From Lysobacter sp. K5869 (GTDB taxonomy: Bacteria; Pseudomonadota; Gammaproteobacteria; Xanthomonadales; Xanthomonadaceae), in the NCBI RefSeq assembly GCF_018847975.1, contig NZ_CP072597.1, positions 4,317,001 through 4,381,000 of the forward strand: 64,000 nt of DNA. Reading direction: 5' to 3'. Shown here in pieces: positions 12,738 to 21,855 of the stretch. Under the pieces are notes generated by a model that was given only the letters and a program-made list of their open reading frames with translations, did no database searches and was not told the DNA's origin. Numbering within the stretch: position 1 is the first letter of the stretch; every line of letters starts with the position of its first letter. The position numbers and the translations under genes were made by a program.

Positions 12738-13537
12738 AACACCGTCATTCCGGCGAAAGCCGGAATCCATTTTGACTTTGCCGTCGCCTTAGCCGTTTCT
12801 TTTTGCCTTGACGCCTCCCCACCCGAGGCCCACGCCCCAAAGCCCCGGAGGGCGCGCGCATGGATGCGCGCGTGCGCCGTAGGGGCTTGGATGCCCCTTA
12901 CGGCGCAGCCCCGCGCCCGGTGCTGGACCTAGTGGCTCTTGATTCGAAAACAAGGAAAGCGCCTTTCTTTGGTTACTTTCTTTGGCAAGACAAAGAAAGT
13001 AACTCGGCCGCTTGCGGACGAAAGCTTTAAGCGTTTGATCTTCGCTTGTCGTCGTGCGCTCTTGCGAGCGGAAGCGGAAGCAACATCAAAATGGGTTCCG
13101 GCTTTCGCCGGAATGACGGTGGGCAGGGTGTCCGCCATCGCCACCTGCGAGAAGCGCAGCTCACACTCCGTCATTCCGGCGAAAGCCGGAACCCATTTTG
13201 ACTTTGCTGTTGGCTTTGCTCTTTCCGAAGCAACGAGTGACGACAAGCCTCAATCCAGAGCGTTCCGTCCGCAAGCGGCCGGGTCACTTTCTTTGTCTTG
13301 CCAAAGAAAGCAACCAAAGAAAGGCGCTTTCCTTGTTTTCGAATCAAAAGCCACTAGGGCTCATAGCGGCGCGGGGCCGCGCCATAAGGGTCATCCTGAC
13401 CCATGGCGCGCGTGCGCATCCATGCGCACGCCCTTCGGGGCTGCGGGGCGTGGGCTTTGCTTGGGGATGCGTCAAAGCAAAGAGAAACAGCCAAGGCAAA
13501 GTCAAAATGGATTCCGGCTTTCGCCGGAATGACGGGT
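12738..13537. repeat. ~800 bp imperfect palindrome built from nested hairpin repeats
   Basis: The left half (12738 to about 13137) and right half (about 13138 to 13537) are imperfect reverse complements of each other. The same landmarks appear in mirror order: a hairpin unit, TTTTGACTTTGC, a GC-rich block with GCGCATGGATGCGC, CTAGTGGCT(C/T)TTGATTCG, then AAACAAGGAAAGCGCCTTTC, TTTCTTTGGCAAGACAAAGA and CGGCCGCTTGCGGACG. Four copies of a hairpin with a GAAA tetraloop (consensus ATTCCGGCGAAAGCCGGAAT) mark both ends and flank the centre: 12747-12766, 13096-13113, 13174-13191, 13511-13530. There is no transposase and no credible gene; short frames here are artefacts. It fills the space between acnA and the VWA gene. 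Confidence 0.85.
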
Positions 13538-13605
13538 CGGGGAGGACGACGCAGTGGAGTGGCGAGACCTGAGATTGCATCCATTCGCATTCTCCCCGCC
13601 CCGCT

Positions 13606-14805
13606 TTATCCCTCCGCCCGCGTCGGCACCAACCCGTTCCCCGCCGCCCACTGATTCACGTCGTCGCGCCGGATCGCCGCCGCCATTAACCCCGGAAACG
13701 CATCCGGCGTGCACGCGAACGACGGCACGCCCAGCGCCGCCAGTTTCGCCGCCAGCGCTTGATCATAAGCCGGGCGGCCTTCGTCGCTGAGCGCCAGCAG
13801 CACGATGAACTGCACGCCCGCTTCGACCAGTTCCTGCGCCCGCGCCAGCAGCTTGGCTTCGACGCCGCCTTCGTACAGATCCGAGATCAACACCAGGATG
13901 CTGTTGCGCGGTTCGCGGATCAGGCTCTGGCAATAAGCGACCGCGCCGTGGATGTCGGTGCCGCCGCCGAGTTGCACGCCGAACAACAGGTCGACCGGGT
14001 CGTCGAGTTGTTCGGTCATGTCCACGACCGCGGTGTCGAACACCACCAGCCGCGTCGCCACCGCCGGCAGCGAAGCCATCACCGCGCCGAAGATGCTCGA
14101 GTACACCACCGAGGCCGCCATCGAGCCGCTTTGGTCGATGCACAGGGTGATCTCGCGCTGCGGCCGCCGCGACTTGCGGCCGAAGCCGATCAACTGCTGC
14201 GGAATCACGGTCTTGTACTGCGCCTGCCAATGCTTGAGGTTGGCGCGGATGGTACGGTTCCAGTCGATCTCGGCATGCCGCGGCCGGCGCGTGCGGCGGG
14301 CGCGGTCGAGCGCGCCGGTCACCGCCGAGCGCATCGGCTCTTCGAGCTTGCGCATCAGTTCCTCGACCACGCGCCGCACCACCATGCGCGCGGTGTCCTT
14401 GGTCTCGGCCGGAATCACGCCCGACAAGGACACCAGATTGGCGACCATGTGCACGTCGGGCTGCAGGCCTTCGAGCATTTCCTTTTCCAGCAGCATCTGG
14501 CGCAGGTCCAGGCGCTGCAGCGCGTCGCGCTGCATCACCTGCACCACGCTGGTCGGGAAGTATTTGCGGATGTCGCCGAGCCAGCGCGCCACGTTCGGCG
14601 CCGAACCGCCGCGGCCGCCGCGCCGCGACAGGCCGCCGGGGCCGGAGGGTTCGTACAGCGCGGCCAGGGCCGCGTCCATCGGCGACAGGCCGGCGCCGAG
14701 GCCGCCGCAGCTGTCCTGCGCCTCGCTGCCGAGCACCATGCGCCAGCGCTCCTCGCGCGAGCTCGGCACGGCCGCGTCGGCGGGCGGATTCGTTTCAGCG
14801 CTCAT
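13606..14805 (-). CDS. VWA-domain protein of a MoxR-linked cassette
   Basis: 399 aa, no signal peptide, presumably cytoplasmic. A helical N-terminal half (to about residue 200) precedes a von Willebrand A domain with a full MIDAS: D224-x-S226-x-S228 (DQSGSM), T283 (GGGTDIHG) and D309 (LISDLYEGG). VWA proteins of this kind act with MoxR ATPases, which remodel partner complexes or load metals. It is the last gene of a five-gene minus-strand run and overlaps the DUF5682-like gene by 11 bp. The ATG at 14805 is the natural start. Domain call is firm; cellular role unknown. Confidence 0.9.
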   Translation of the reverse strand: MSAETNPPADAAVPSSREERWRMVLGSEAQDSCGGLGAGLSPMDAALAALYEPSGPGGLSRRGGRGGSAPNVARWLGDIRKYFPTSVVQVMQRDALQRLDLRQMLLEKEMLEGLQPDVHMVANLVSLSGVIPAETKDTARMVVRRVVEELMRKLEEPMRSAVTGALDRARRTRRPRHAEIDWNRTIRANLKHWQAQYKTVIPQQLIGFGRKSRRPQREITLCIDQSGSMAASVVYSSIFGAVMASLPAVATRLVVFDTAVVDMTEQLDDPVDLLFGVQLGGGTDIHGAVAYCQSLIREPRNSILVLISDLYEGGVEAKLLARAQELVEAGVQFIVLLALSDEGRPAYDQALAAKLAALGVPSFACTPDAFPGLMAAAIRRDDVNQWAAGNGLVPTRAEG

Positions 14806-17185
14806 GCGCGTCTCCCACGGCGCTCAGGCCGAACAGTTCGCGCAGCAGCGGCAGCGCGCGCGCCGCGCGGGCGGCGTCCCAGGACGATTGCGCCGCCGAC
14901 GCGGGCGCCGCGCCGACCGGACGCTTGACCCGCACGCCGAGGTCGCGCCGGTCGGCGGCCTCGAATTCGGCGAAGCTGCGCCGCAGCAGCGGCACCACGC
15001 GCAGGAAGTGCTCGTGGCCGAGGTTCGAGATCCAGCCGTCGATCAGCGCCCACACCGCGTCGTCGTGCAACAGCACCGCGGCGTTGCGGTTGAGGAAGCC
15101 GTCCAGCCACTGCGCCGCCTCCAAAGGTTCGGCGCCCAACGACAGGTTCAGGCTCAACTCGCGCGCCACCGCTTCGCCGTCGAACGCGCCGGCGTCGAAC
15201 AGCAAGCGCGTGGCGAGACCGCGCAGCAGCGGCGTGGCGCTCAAAGCCAGCGCGATCTGACGCAGCGCGCCGCGCCAGGTCGCGGTCTGAGTGTCCTCAT
15301 CGCGCAGTTCGACCGCGCGGTCGGCGGCGAGCAGGGTTTCGCGCGCATCGCTCGCGGCGGCTTCGTCCAGGCCGCCCAGCGCGAGGGTCAGGCCGATGCA
15401 AGCGCGCGCGAGCATGCCGTCGAACAGATGCCGCACCTGCGCCGCGTCGGTGTTGCGCACGTTGCCGTAGCGCTGCACGTTGGCCAGCGCCGGCAGCGCG
15501 GCCAGCAGCGACAGCGGATCGGCGTCGACCGCGGCGCGCGCCTGCAGCTCGGCGGCGACCGCTTCGACCGCGCCGGGCAGATTCGCCAGCAGCACGCGGT
15601 CGATCAGGCGCGACAGATCCGGCAGACGCTCGGTCTGGCGCGCGCGCTCGATCGCGCGCGCGGTCGCGGCCTGCTCGACGGTCTGGCCGTAGCGGCTGGC
15701 GACGATCAGTTCGATCTCGAACGCCGGCTGCCACGCCAGCTCCCACACTTCGCGGAAACTGCCGCGCGAACGTCCCGCACCGCCGAGCCGGCCCCAGCCG
15801 ATGTCGAGCAGCAGCAGACGGTGCAGCAGTTCGCTGCGCTGCAGGTCGGTGTCGTTGCGCAGGTCGAGTTCGAGCGGCTTGCTCAGCGCCTCGGGCTTGA
15901 GCCGCAGGCGCTTGCGCTGGGCTTCCAGGTCGCGCTGCAGCGGCACGGTCGGCACCGATTCGGGCACCGAGCCGATCCGCTCGCCGATCATCAGCGATTG
16001 CTCGATCAGCCGCATCGGCGCGTCGTCGCCGTTGCACAGGATGCTCAGGGTGGCTTCGTTGAGTTCGTCCAGGCTCGGCGCCGGGCGCTCGCGCAGCGCG
16101 GCCAGGGTGTCGGCCAGACGCGCGGCTTCGATCAGGTGCGCGGACGAGCAGTCCAGCGCGTGTTCGCGCAGCACCCGCGCGACCCGTGCGAACCAGCCTA
16201 CGGTGCGGCCCTGGCTGCCGCCGTGCCGCCACAGATGTTCGTACCAACCCGGCGAATCGATGCCGGCGCCGTAGCCGCTGGCGCTGCTGAGATGTCGATA
16301 CGTCCACGGCACCCAGGTCGCCGCGGCCTTGAGTTTGGGCAGTTCCTTGAGCAGGGCTTTATCGGCCGCGGCGGTGGCCTTGCCGGTCAGCGCCGGCACG
16401 TGCCAGGCGCCGCAGACCACGGCGATGCGGGCGAAACCTTGCTTGACCGCGTCGCGGATGCCGCTGCGCATATGCGCTTCGCGCAGCAGTTCCTCGCGCG
16501 GGTCCAGGCCGTTGCGCAATTCGGCGTTCTCGCGCAGTTCGCCCATCGCCGCGGCGATGGCTTCGAACAGGCCTTCGCCGTCGCCGCGCTCCTCGACCAT
16601 GTGGTTCCACCAGCTCTCGCCGTCGGCGTAACCGGCGGCGTGAGCGAGCCAGTCGAGCGGGTCGCGGTGGTGCGCGTGGACGGCGTCTTCGGCCGCTGCG
16701 GTCTCGGAGGAAACGTCCGCTTCGGCGGGAACCGCATCGACCCGCGCCGCGTCGTCGGCGAGTTCCTCGGGCGGCGATGCCGCCTCGCCCTCGCCCTCGC
16801 CCACGTCCGCGTCCGGCGCGGCCGCAACCGCACCGAACGCCTCGCGCCGCGCGCGCTGCCAAGCCAGACTGGCCCCGGCCGGCACGTCGATGAAACGCAG
16901 TTCGGCGCCGCGCTCCACCGCCCAGCGCATCGCCTGCCATTCCGGCGAGAACTCGGCGTACGGATGGAACACCGCCAACTGCGGATCGTCGACGCCGTAG
17001 GACAGCAGCGCCACCGGCGGCTGCAGCTGCGCATCGCGCAAGTGTTCGACCGCCAGCGCTTCCGCGCCGGCCGGTCCTTCGATCAGCACGCAATCGGGCT
17101 GCAACGCGTCCAGCGCCTTGCGCAGGCTGCGCGCGCAGCCCGGGCCGTGGTGGCGGATGCCGAAATAACCGAGCGTCGCGCTCAT
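14795..17185 (-). CDS. DUF5682-like protein of the MoxR/VWA cassette
   Basis: 796 aa, no signal peptide. The N-terminal region has YFGIRHHGPGCARSL (7-21), VLIEGPAG (33-40) and VVCGAWHVPAL (256-266), a spacing that reminds me of the TraB/ChaN/EreA-like fold; that relation is inference. An acidic low-complexity insert covers about 125-170. TWVPWTYRHLSSASGYGAG (290-308) is a further conserved-looking block. The C-terminal 450 residues look helical. Proteins of this family occur beside MoxR, VWA and SWIM genes in many bacteria, as far as I recall; no biochemical activity is known to me. It overlaps the VWA gene and lies 7 bp after the MoxR gene, so all are probably cotranscribed. Confidence 0.8.
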   Translation of the reverse strand: MSATLGYFGIRHHGPGCARSLRKALDALQPDCVLIEGPAGAEALAVEHLRDAQLQPPVALLSYGVDDPQLAVFHPYAEFSPEWQAMRWAVERGAELRFIDVPAGASLAWQRARREAFGAVAAAPDADVGEGEGEAASPPEELADDAARVDAVPAEADVSSETAAAEDAVHAHHRDPLDWLAHAAGYADGESWWNHMVEERGDGEGLFEAIAAAMGELRENAELRNGLDPREELLREAHMRSGIRDAVKQGFARIAVVCGAWHVPALTGKATAAADKALLKELPKLKAAATWVPWTYRHLSSASGYGAGIDSPGWYEHLWRHGGSQGRTVGWFARVARVLREHALDCSSAHLIEAARLADTLAALRERPAPSLDELNEATLSILCNGDDAPMRLIEQSLMIGERIGSVPESVPTVPLQRDLEAQRKRLRLKPEALSKPLELDLRNDTDLQRSELLHRLLLLDIGWGRLGGAGRSRGSFREVWELAWQPAFEIELIVASRYGQTVEQAATARAIERARQTERLPDLSRLIDRVLLANLPGAVEAVAAELQARAAVDADPLSLLAALPALANVQRYGNVRNTDAAQVRHLFDGMLARACIGLTLALGGLDEAAASDARETLLAADRAVELRDEDTQTATWRGALRQIALALSATPLLRGLATRLLFDAGAFDGEAVARELSLNLSLGAEPLEAAQWLDGFLNRNAAVLLHDDAVWALIDGWISNLGHEHFLRVVPLLRRSFAEFEAADRRDLGVRVKRPVGAAPASAAQSSWDAARAARALPLLRELFGLSAVGDAHER

Positions 17186-17192
17186 GCCGCGC

Positions 17193-18275
17193 TCAGAGCT
17201 GTTCGCGGAAGGCGCGATACAGATCCTTCCACTCGGCGCGCTCCTTGACCACGGTTTCCAGATACTCCGTCCACACCACTTGATCCTGCACCGGATCCTT
17301 GACCACCGCGCCGATCATGCCCGCGGCCATGTCGGCCGGACGCAGCACGCCGTCGCCGAAGTGGCCGGCCAAGGCCATGCCGTTGTTGATGACCGAGATC
17401 GCCTCGGCGGTGGACAGGGTCGAACTCGGCGTCTTGAGCTTGGACTTGCCGTCCTCGGTCTGGCCGTTGCGCAGTTCGCGGAAGATGCGCACGATCCGCG
17501 CGACTTCCTTCAGCGCCGGCGGCTCGGCCGGCAGTTCCAGCGCACGGCCGAGTTCGTGCACGCGCTTGACCACGATCGAGACTTCCTCTTCCTCGCTCGA
17601 CGGCACCGGCAGGATCACGGTGTTGAAGCGGCGCTTGAGCGCGCTCGACAATTCGTTGACGCCCTTGTCGCGGTTGTTGGCGGTGGCGATCACGCTGAAA
17701 CCGCGCGCGGCCTGCACTTCGCTGCCCAGTTCCGGCACCGGCAAGGTCTTTTCCGAGAGCACGGTGATCAGCGTGTCCTGCACGTCGGCGGGAATGCGGG
17801 TCAGCTCTTCGACGCGGGCGATCTTGCCGAGCTTCATCGCGTTCATCATCGGGCTCGGCACCAGCGCGTTCTCGCTCGGGCCGTGGGCGAGCAGTTGCGC
17901 GTAGTTCCAGCCGTAGCGGATCTGTTCCTCGCTGGTGCCGGCGGTGCCCTGGATCAGCATGGTCGAGTCGCCGCTGATCGCCGCGCTCAGATGCTCGGAC
18001 ACCCACGACTTGGCCGTGCCCGGCACGCCGAACAGCAGCAGCGCGCGGTCGGTGGCGACGGTGGCGACCGCGATCTCCATCAAGCGGCGGTTGCCGATGT
18101 ACTTGGGGCTGATCTCGAAGCCGTTGTCGAGCTTGCCGCCGATCAGATACGTCACCACCGCCCACGGCGACAGCTTCCAGTTGGCGGGACGCTGGCGGTC
18201 GTCGGCCTTGGCCAGTTGTTCGAGTTCTTCGGCGAACTGGATTTCGGCGTGTTGGCGCAGGACGGCGGCGGTCAT
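17193..18275 (-). CDS. MoxR-family AAA+ ATPase
   Basis: 360 aa AAA+ ATPase. Walker A GVPGTAKS (83-90), Walker B-like IARVEELTRIP (152-162, with E where the usual D stands), sensor 1 VIATANNRD (195-203), and arginine finger in LKRRFN (213-218). The helix-2 insert typical of MoxR is likely in 110-150. MoxR ATPases work with VWA proteins as assembly or activation chaperones. It lies 40 bp after the DUF5691-like gene and 7 bp before the DUF5682-like gene. The ATG at 18275 is the first start and gives a compact family-length product. Confidence 0.92.
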   Translation of the reverse strand: MTAAVLRQHAEIQFAEELEQLAKADDRQRPANWKLSPWAVVTYLIGGKLDNGFEISPKYIGNRRLMEIAVATVATDRALLLFGVPGTAKSWVSEHLSAAISGDSTMLIQGTAGTSEEQIRYGWNYAQLLAHGPSENALVPSPMMNAMKLGKIARVEELTRIPADVQDTLITVLSEKTLPVPELGSEVQAARGFSVIATANNRDKGVNELSSALKRRFNTVILPVPSSEEEEVSIVVKRVHELGRALELPAEPPALKEVARIVRIFRELRNGQTEDGKSKLKTPSSTLSTAEAISVINNGMALAGHFGDGVLRPADMAAGMIGAVVKDPVQDQVVWTEYLETVVKERAEWKDLYRAFREQL

Positions 18276-18315
18276 CGGAACTCCGTGTAAAGGTGATGTG
18301 CGAAAGAAAGGCGGC

Positions 18316-19830
18316 TCAGGCGTGCAGCAGGCGGCGCGCGTCGGCGGTGCGTTCGAGCCCGGCGAGGCAATCGGCCAGCGCCGAGGTGTCGTCGGGCCCG
18401 CGCGCCGGCGCGCGCCAGCCGCGCAGCGCCTGCGGGTGCAGCACTTCGAGCAGGGATTGGGCGTTCTGGCGCAGGCTCCAGTCCTGGCGCAGGGTCTCGC
18501 CGGACTGCTCCAGGCCGGCGCCGATCAGGCGCGAATACTCCAGCGGCAGCCACTCGCCGGGCGCGCAGGCGCCGACCACTTCGTCGAAGCGGCCGCTGCG
18601 GCACAGCAACTCGAAACTGCTCGGCCAATGGCGTACGCGCTGCGCCGGCGGCAACAAGCCGAGCAAGCCGGCGTGATGGCCGTGGAAGGCGCGCCCGGGC
18701 GCGTCGAGCATCGCCGCGGCCCAGTCGCCGTCGTCGCGATGGATGCGTTCGAGCCAGCCGCGGTACAGCGCTTCCTTCCAATCGCTCTTGGCCGCCCAGG
18801 CCAGCAGCGCGGGCGCGTCCATGCCGGTGTGCTCGCGCCACCAGCTCAGCGGCACTTGCCGCACCAGCTGATACAGCCACCACGCGCGTTCGCCGAGCGC
18901 GTCGTTCTGCGGGCGAACGGTATCGATGGCGGCCGACGCCCATTCGGGATCGGCGGCTTGCGGCGCGTCGATGACCCAACGTTTGACCAGCAAGGCGCGT
19001 TCCTGGGTCACCCGCGGCGCCAGCCACGCGCGCAGCCGCAGCGCGTGCGCCGATTGCGGCAGCCGCGCCAGCAAGGCGGCGGCGAAGCGGCGCACCTCGC
19101 GGCCGCGGTCCTTGAGCAGGCCGGCCAGCAAGGGTTCGTCGCCGGCGCTCAGGCCGGTGTCGAATTCGGCGACGAACGCCGCGCGTTCCTTCGCCGGCAG
19201 CTCGCCCAACTGCGCTTGCAACAATTCTCTCGCGCGCGCCGGATCGGCCGCGCGCCACTGCGCGAACAGCGCCTGGCGTTGCTCGAAACTGCCTTCCTGC
19301 CAGATGCGCTCGGCCTCGGCGAACGGATCGGCCGGCTCGCTCGCGGCGGACGCGCCGCGGTCGGCGTAACGCCAATCGGGATTGAGCCGCGCCAGCCACA
19401 AACCGCGTTCGCCCAGCACCGGTAGCAACGCCGGGCGCAGGCGCGCGCGGCGCTGGCCGGCGTCGAGCGCGGACGCCAGCGCGCCGGCCGGCAGCGCGCG
19501 GCCGAGTTCGGCCAGACGCCGGCAGGCTTCGTGATGCAGGCGCTCGCTGTCGCCGCGGAAGATCGCGCGCAAGGCCGGCGCCAGCGGTTCGCCTTCGCCG
19601 AGCATGCGCGGGTCGGCGGGCGCGGCCGGCGGCGGTTCCGCCGCGGACGGGGCCACGTCCACCGCGGCCAGCCGGCACGCGGCCATCGCCGCGGCGCCGC
19701 GGGCGTAGCGCGCCAGCGCGTCGTCGTCGCCGGCTTCGTCGAGCAAGGCGCCGACCGGCGCGGGAAACGCCGTCGCGCGCGCGCCGTCGATGCCGATCAA
19801 CGCCGGCTTGATCCAATCGGCGCCGCTCAT
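18316..19830 (-). CDS. DUF5691-like helical repeat protein of the MoxR/VWA cassette
   Basis: 504 aa, cytoplasmic, rich in Leu, Ala and Trp. The region from about residue 85 on looks like HEAT-type helical repeats (GEPLAPALRAIFRGDSERLH, EVRRFAAALLARLPQSAHAL, SDWKEALYRGWLERIHRDDG). The start overlaps the stop of the SWIM gene in an ATGA, which indicates translational coupling; the frame runs open far upstream but overlaps that gene. Family assignment rests on genomic context plus the helical-repeat look, so it is moderate. Function unknown; likely a scaffold in the cassette. Confidence 0.75.
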   Translation of the reverse strand: MSGADWIKPALIGIDGARATAFPAPVGALLDEAGDDDALARYARGAAAMAACRLAAVDVAPSAAEPPPAAPADPRMLGEGEPLAPALRAIFRGDSERLHHEACRRLAELGRALPAGALASALDAGQRRARLRPALLPVLGERGLWLARLNPDWRYADRGASAASEPADPFAEAERIWQEGSFEQRQALFAQWRAADPARARELLQAQLGELPAKERAAFVAEFDTGLSAGDEPLLAGLLKDRGREVRRFAAALLARLPQSAHALRLRAWLAPRVTQERALLVKRWVIDAPQAADPEWASAAIDTVRPQNDALGERAWWLYQLVRQVPLSWWREHTGMDAPALLAWAAKSDWKEALYRGWLERIHRDDGDWAAAMLDAPGRAFHGHHAGLLGLLPPAQRVRHWPSSFELLCRSGRFDEVVGACAPGEWLPLEYSRLIGAGLEQSGETLRQDWSLRQNAQSLLEVLHPQALRGWRAPARGPDDTSALADCLAGLERTADARRLLHA

Positions 19831-21167
19831 GCCGCCAGACTCCAGTTCTGCGCCGCGTCTTCGCCGCGCCACGCGCTCAACGGCCGCAGCTCGCGGCCGT
19901 CCCATTCGCCCATCACCTGCAAGGCCGCGCCGCCGCTGTGGGCGAGCAGATTCCAGCCGGCCGCCTCGCCCAGCGCCAACGGCAAGCGCCCGGCCGGCGT
20001 ATGCAGCCACCAGCGCTCGTTCTCGCGCAGCGGCACCGCGTCGGCGAGGCTCAGCGGCCACCACTGCAGCCACGGGTTGGCGGCGAAGGCTTGCGACGCG
20101 CGCTCGATCGCCTCCAGCGCCGGCTGCGACCAGCGCGGCGCCGGCTGCGCGGCGCCCTGCTCCAACGCCAGCGCGCGCAGCGGCGCGCTGCCGGGGAAGA
20201 AGCGCAGAGTCGCCTCGACGCTGCGCCCGTCCAGCCACTGCTGTTCCCAGCCGCGGCCGCCGTACGCGTAGTCGTGCAGCAGCGCGTCGCGGCCGCTGCT
20301 TTGCCCGCGCAACCACACGCGGCGTTCGAACAAACGGTCGTCGCGTTCGTCGATGCGCTGGCCTTGGACGATCCAGCGATCGCTCAGGCTTTCGCCGAGC
20401 GTGGCCAGATCGTCCTTGTCGTACCCCCAACCCAACGCGGTGCGCACGTCGGCCAGCCGCTGCGGCGACAGTGCGTCGCGCCGGGTCACCGCCTCGCACA
20501 GCAGCCAGATCAGGCCGAAGCGCTCGACCACCGCCTGCGCGCCGGCCACGCCCGCGGCCATCGCCTCGGTCGCCGCCAGCACCTGCGCCGACAGCGCCGG
20601 CGCCTGCGCATCGACCATGCGCGCGGCCATCGCCGTCCATTCGGCGCGTTGCTGCGGGCCGTACGAGGCCAGGCCGCGACGCAGTTGGTCGCCGATCCAG
20701 CGCTGCAATTCGGCGGTGCCTTGATCGATGCGCTTCCAGCGCGCGGCTTCGCGCTTGGCCGAAGCGGCCGCGGCGGCGTCGGGATCGGCCGCCTGCGCGG
20801 CGACGGCCTTGGCCGCGGCTTGTTCTTTCTTCTCGGCGCGGTCGCGGCGCGAGTTCAGCCATTCCTCCACCCACGCCGGCCGCGGCGCCGCGGCGATGCC
20901 GCCGCGCGCATGCATCAGCAGCAAGGCCAGCGCGTGCTTGCACGGAAATTTACGGCTGGGGCAGGAACAGCGCGTCACCAGCGCGGCCAGATCGACCTGG
21001 GCTTGATACGGCTTGGCGCCGCTGCCCTTGCATTCGCCCCACAGCGCATCGGCGTCGCCGCCGAGAGTCACCCAATGCCGATCGGACGCCAACCCGGTGG
21101 CGGCCTTGGCCGAAGCGCCGTCCGGCGCGAGCGCGAGCGCCTGTTCGGCGGTCAGTGCAGAGTCCAT
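19827..21167 (-). CDS. SWIM zinc-finger protein, first gene of the MoxR/VWA cassette
   Basis: 446 aa. A SWIM zinc finger (C-x-C-xn-C-x-H) is present as C67-S-C69 and C76-K-H78 in CSCPSRKFPCKHALAL. SWIM domains bind nucleic acid or protein. The middle has a lysine/alanine-rich coiled segment (about 105-145), and the rest is Trp-rich and helical without a recognised fold. It heads the five-gene operon; the next gene overlaps by 4 bp. The promoter should lie in 21168-21223. Confidence 0.85.
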   Translation of the reverse strand: MDSALTAEQALALAPDGASAKAATGLASDRHWVTLGGDADALWGECKGSGAKPYQAQVDLAALVTRCSCPSRKFPCKHALALLLMHARGGIAAAPRPAWVEEWLNSRRDRAEKKEQAAAKAVAAQAADPDAAAAASAKREAARWKRIDQGTAELQRWIGDQLRRGLASYGPQQRAEWTAMAARMVDAQAPALSAQVLAATEAMAAGVAGAQAVVERFGLIWLLCEAVTRRDALSPQRLADVRTALGWGYDKDDLATLGESLSDRWIVQGQRIDERDDRLFERRVWLRGQSSGRDALLHDYAYGGRGWEQQWLDGRSVEATLRFFPGSAPLRALALEQGAAQPAPRWSQPALEAIERASQAFAANPWLQWWPLSLADAVPLRENERWWLHTPAGRLPLALGEAAGWNLLAHSGGAALQVMGEWDGRELRPLSAWRGEDAAQNWSLAA

Positions 21168-21223
21168 CGCGAACCGATCCCCATCGGTGGCGTCCTTGTG
21201 TTGCGGGTAAGCATAACGGATTG

Positions 21224-21326
21224 GGAGATAGCGGATAGGAGTTAGGAGATAGCGAAAGCCGCGCGCTCGACGCGCTGTCGCCGAGCCCTGCTTTCGCTAT
21301 CTCCTAACTCCCATCCGCTATCTCCT
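21224..21326. repeat. Inverted-repeat element, copy 1 (35-bp arms)
   Basis: Left arm 21224-21258 and right arm 21291-21326 are reverse complements with one mismatch, separated by 32 bp. The arms contain GGAGATAGCG, GGAGTTAGGAGATAGCGAAA and related TAGGAG steps. On the minus strand the element begins 4 nt after the stop codon of the lipoprotein gene. A second copy at 51829-51915 has the same position relative to another gene. Confidence 0.9.
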
Positions 21327-21330
21327 GCTC

Positions 21331-21855
21331 CTAAAGCCGCGCCTTCCACTCCGCCGAAATCATCCGCCACTCGCCCTCGCGCAAGCGCCAGCCCGTGCGC
21401 ACCTCGTACAACTGCGCGGCATCGGGCAGCGCGTTGCCGGAGCCGCCGCCGAGCGCGGCCTCGAACGCGACCGTGGCGCGGTCGCCTTGCACCTCGTAGC
21501 GCACCGCGCCGATGCGCAGCCACACGTCGCGGTAGCGCAGGAAGCTCGCCGCCGCCAATCGCCGCGCGCCGTCGCGGTCCAGGCCGTCGGGACCGACGAA
21601 ATCCTCGGCCAGCCGCGCCTGCACCGACTTGGCGTCGCGCGCCTGGATCGCGGTCTGCAACTGTTCCATCGATTCGCGCAGGCGCTGTTCCGGCGTGCCG
21701 CCGCCGCACGCGGCCAAAACCAGCAGCGACGCCAGCACGATCGCGGCCCGCGCAGCGAAACGCCGCCCCGCCGCGCCGGTCTCGCGCCGCGCCCGTCCGC
21801 GCGATGGGCCGTCGCCGGCCCGCCCCATCCACCCGCCGAACATGACTGCGAACAT
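21331..21855 (-). CDS. Lipoprotein with NTF2-like domain
   Basis: 174 aa. A lipobox (LLVLAAC followed by GGG) comes after an arginine-rich n-region (RRFAARAAIVLAS), so the product should be a membrane-anchored lipoprotein. The mature part (QRLRESMEQLQTAIQARDAK onward, ending GEWRMISAEWKARL) looks like an NTF2/SnoaL-type cone fold: a helical start with a paired beta-sheet end. I start at ATG 21855 because GGGGGAG precedes it; a longer frame to 21966 lacks this. Function unknown. It is upstream of and divergent from rpfB, 222 bp apart. Confidence 0.75.
   Translation of the reverse strand: MFAVMFGGWMGRAGDGPSRGRARRETGAAGRRFAARAAIVLASLLVLAACGGGTPEQRLRESMEQLQTAIQARDAKSVQARLAEDFVGPDGLDRDGARRLAAASFLRYRDVWLRIGAVRYEVQGDRATVAFEAALGGGSGNALPDAAQLYEVRTGWRLREGEWRMISAEWKARL

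Noticed and set aside
12738..13537. Possible CRISPR-like array of four similar hairpins
   Set aside because: Only four units in alternating orientation with unequal spacing and no spacers of constant length; an inverted repeat structure fits better.
12939..13590. Several 60-200 codon frames inside the 800 bp palindrome
   Set aside because: They translate repeat hairpins in both directions (AGIHFDFA-like strings recur on each strand); no ribosome-binding sites and no coding bias.
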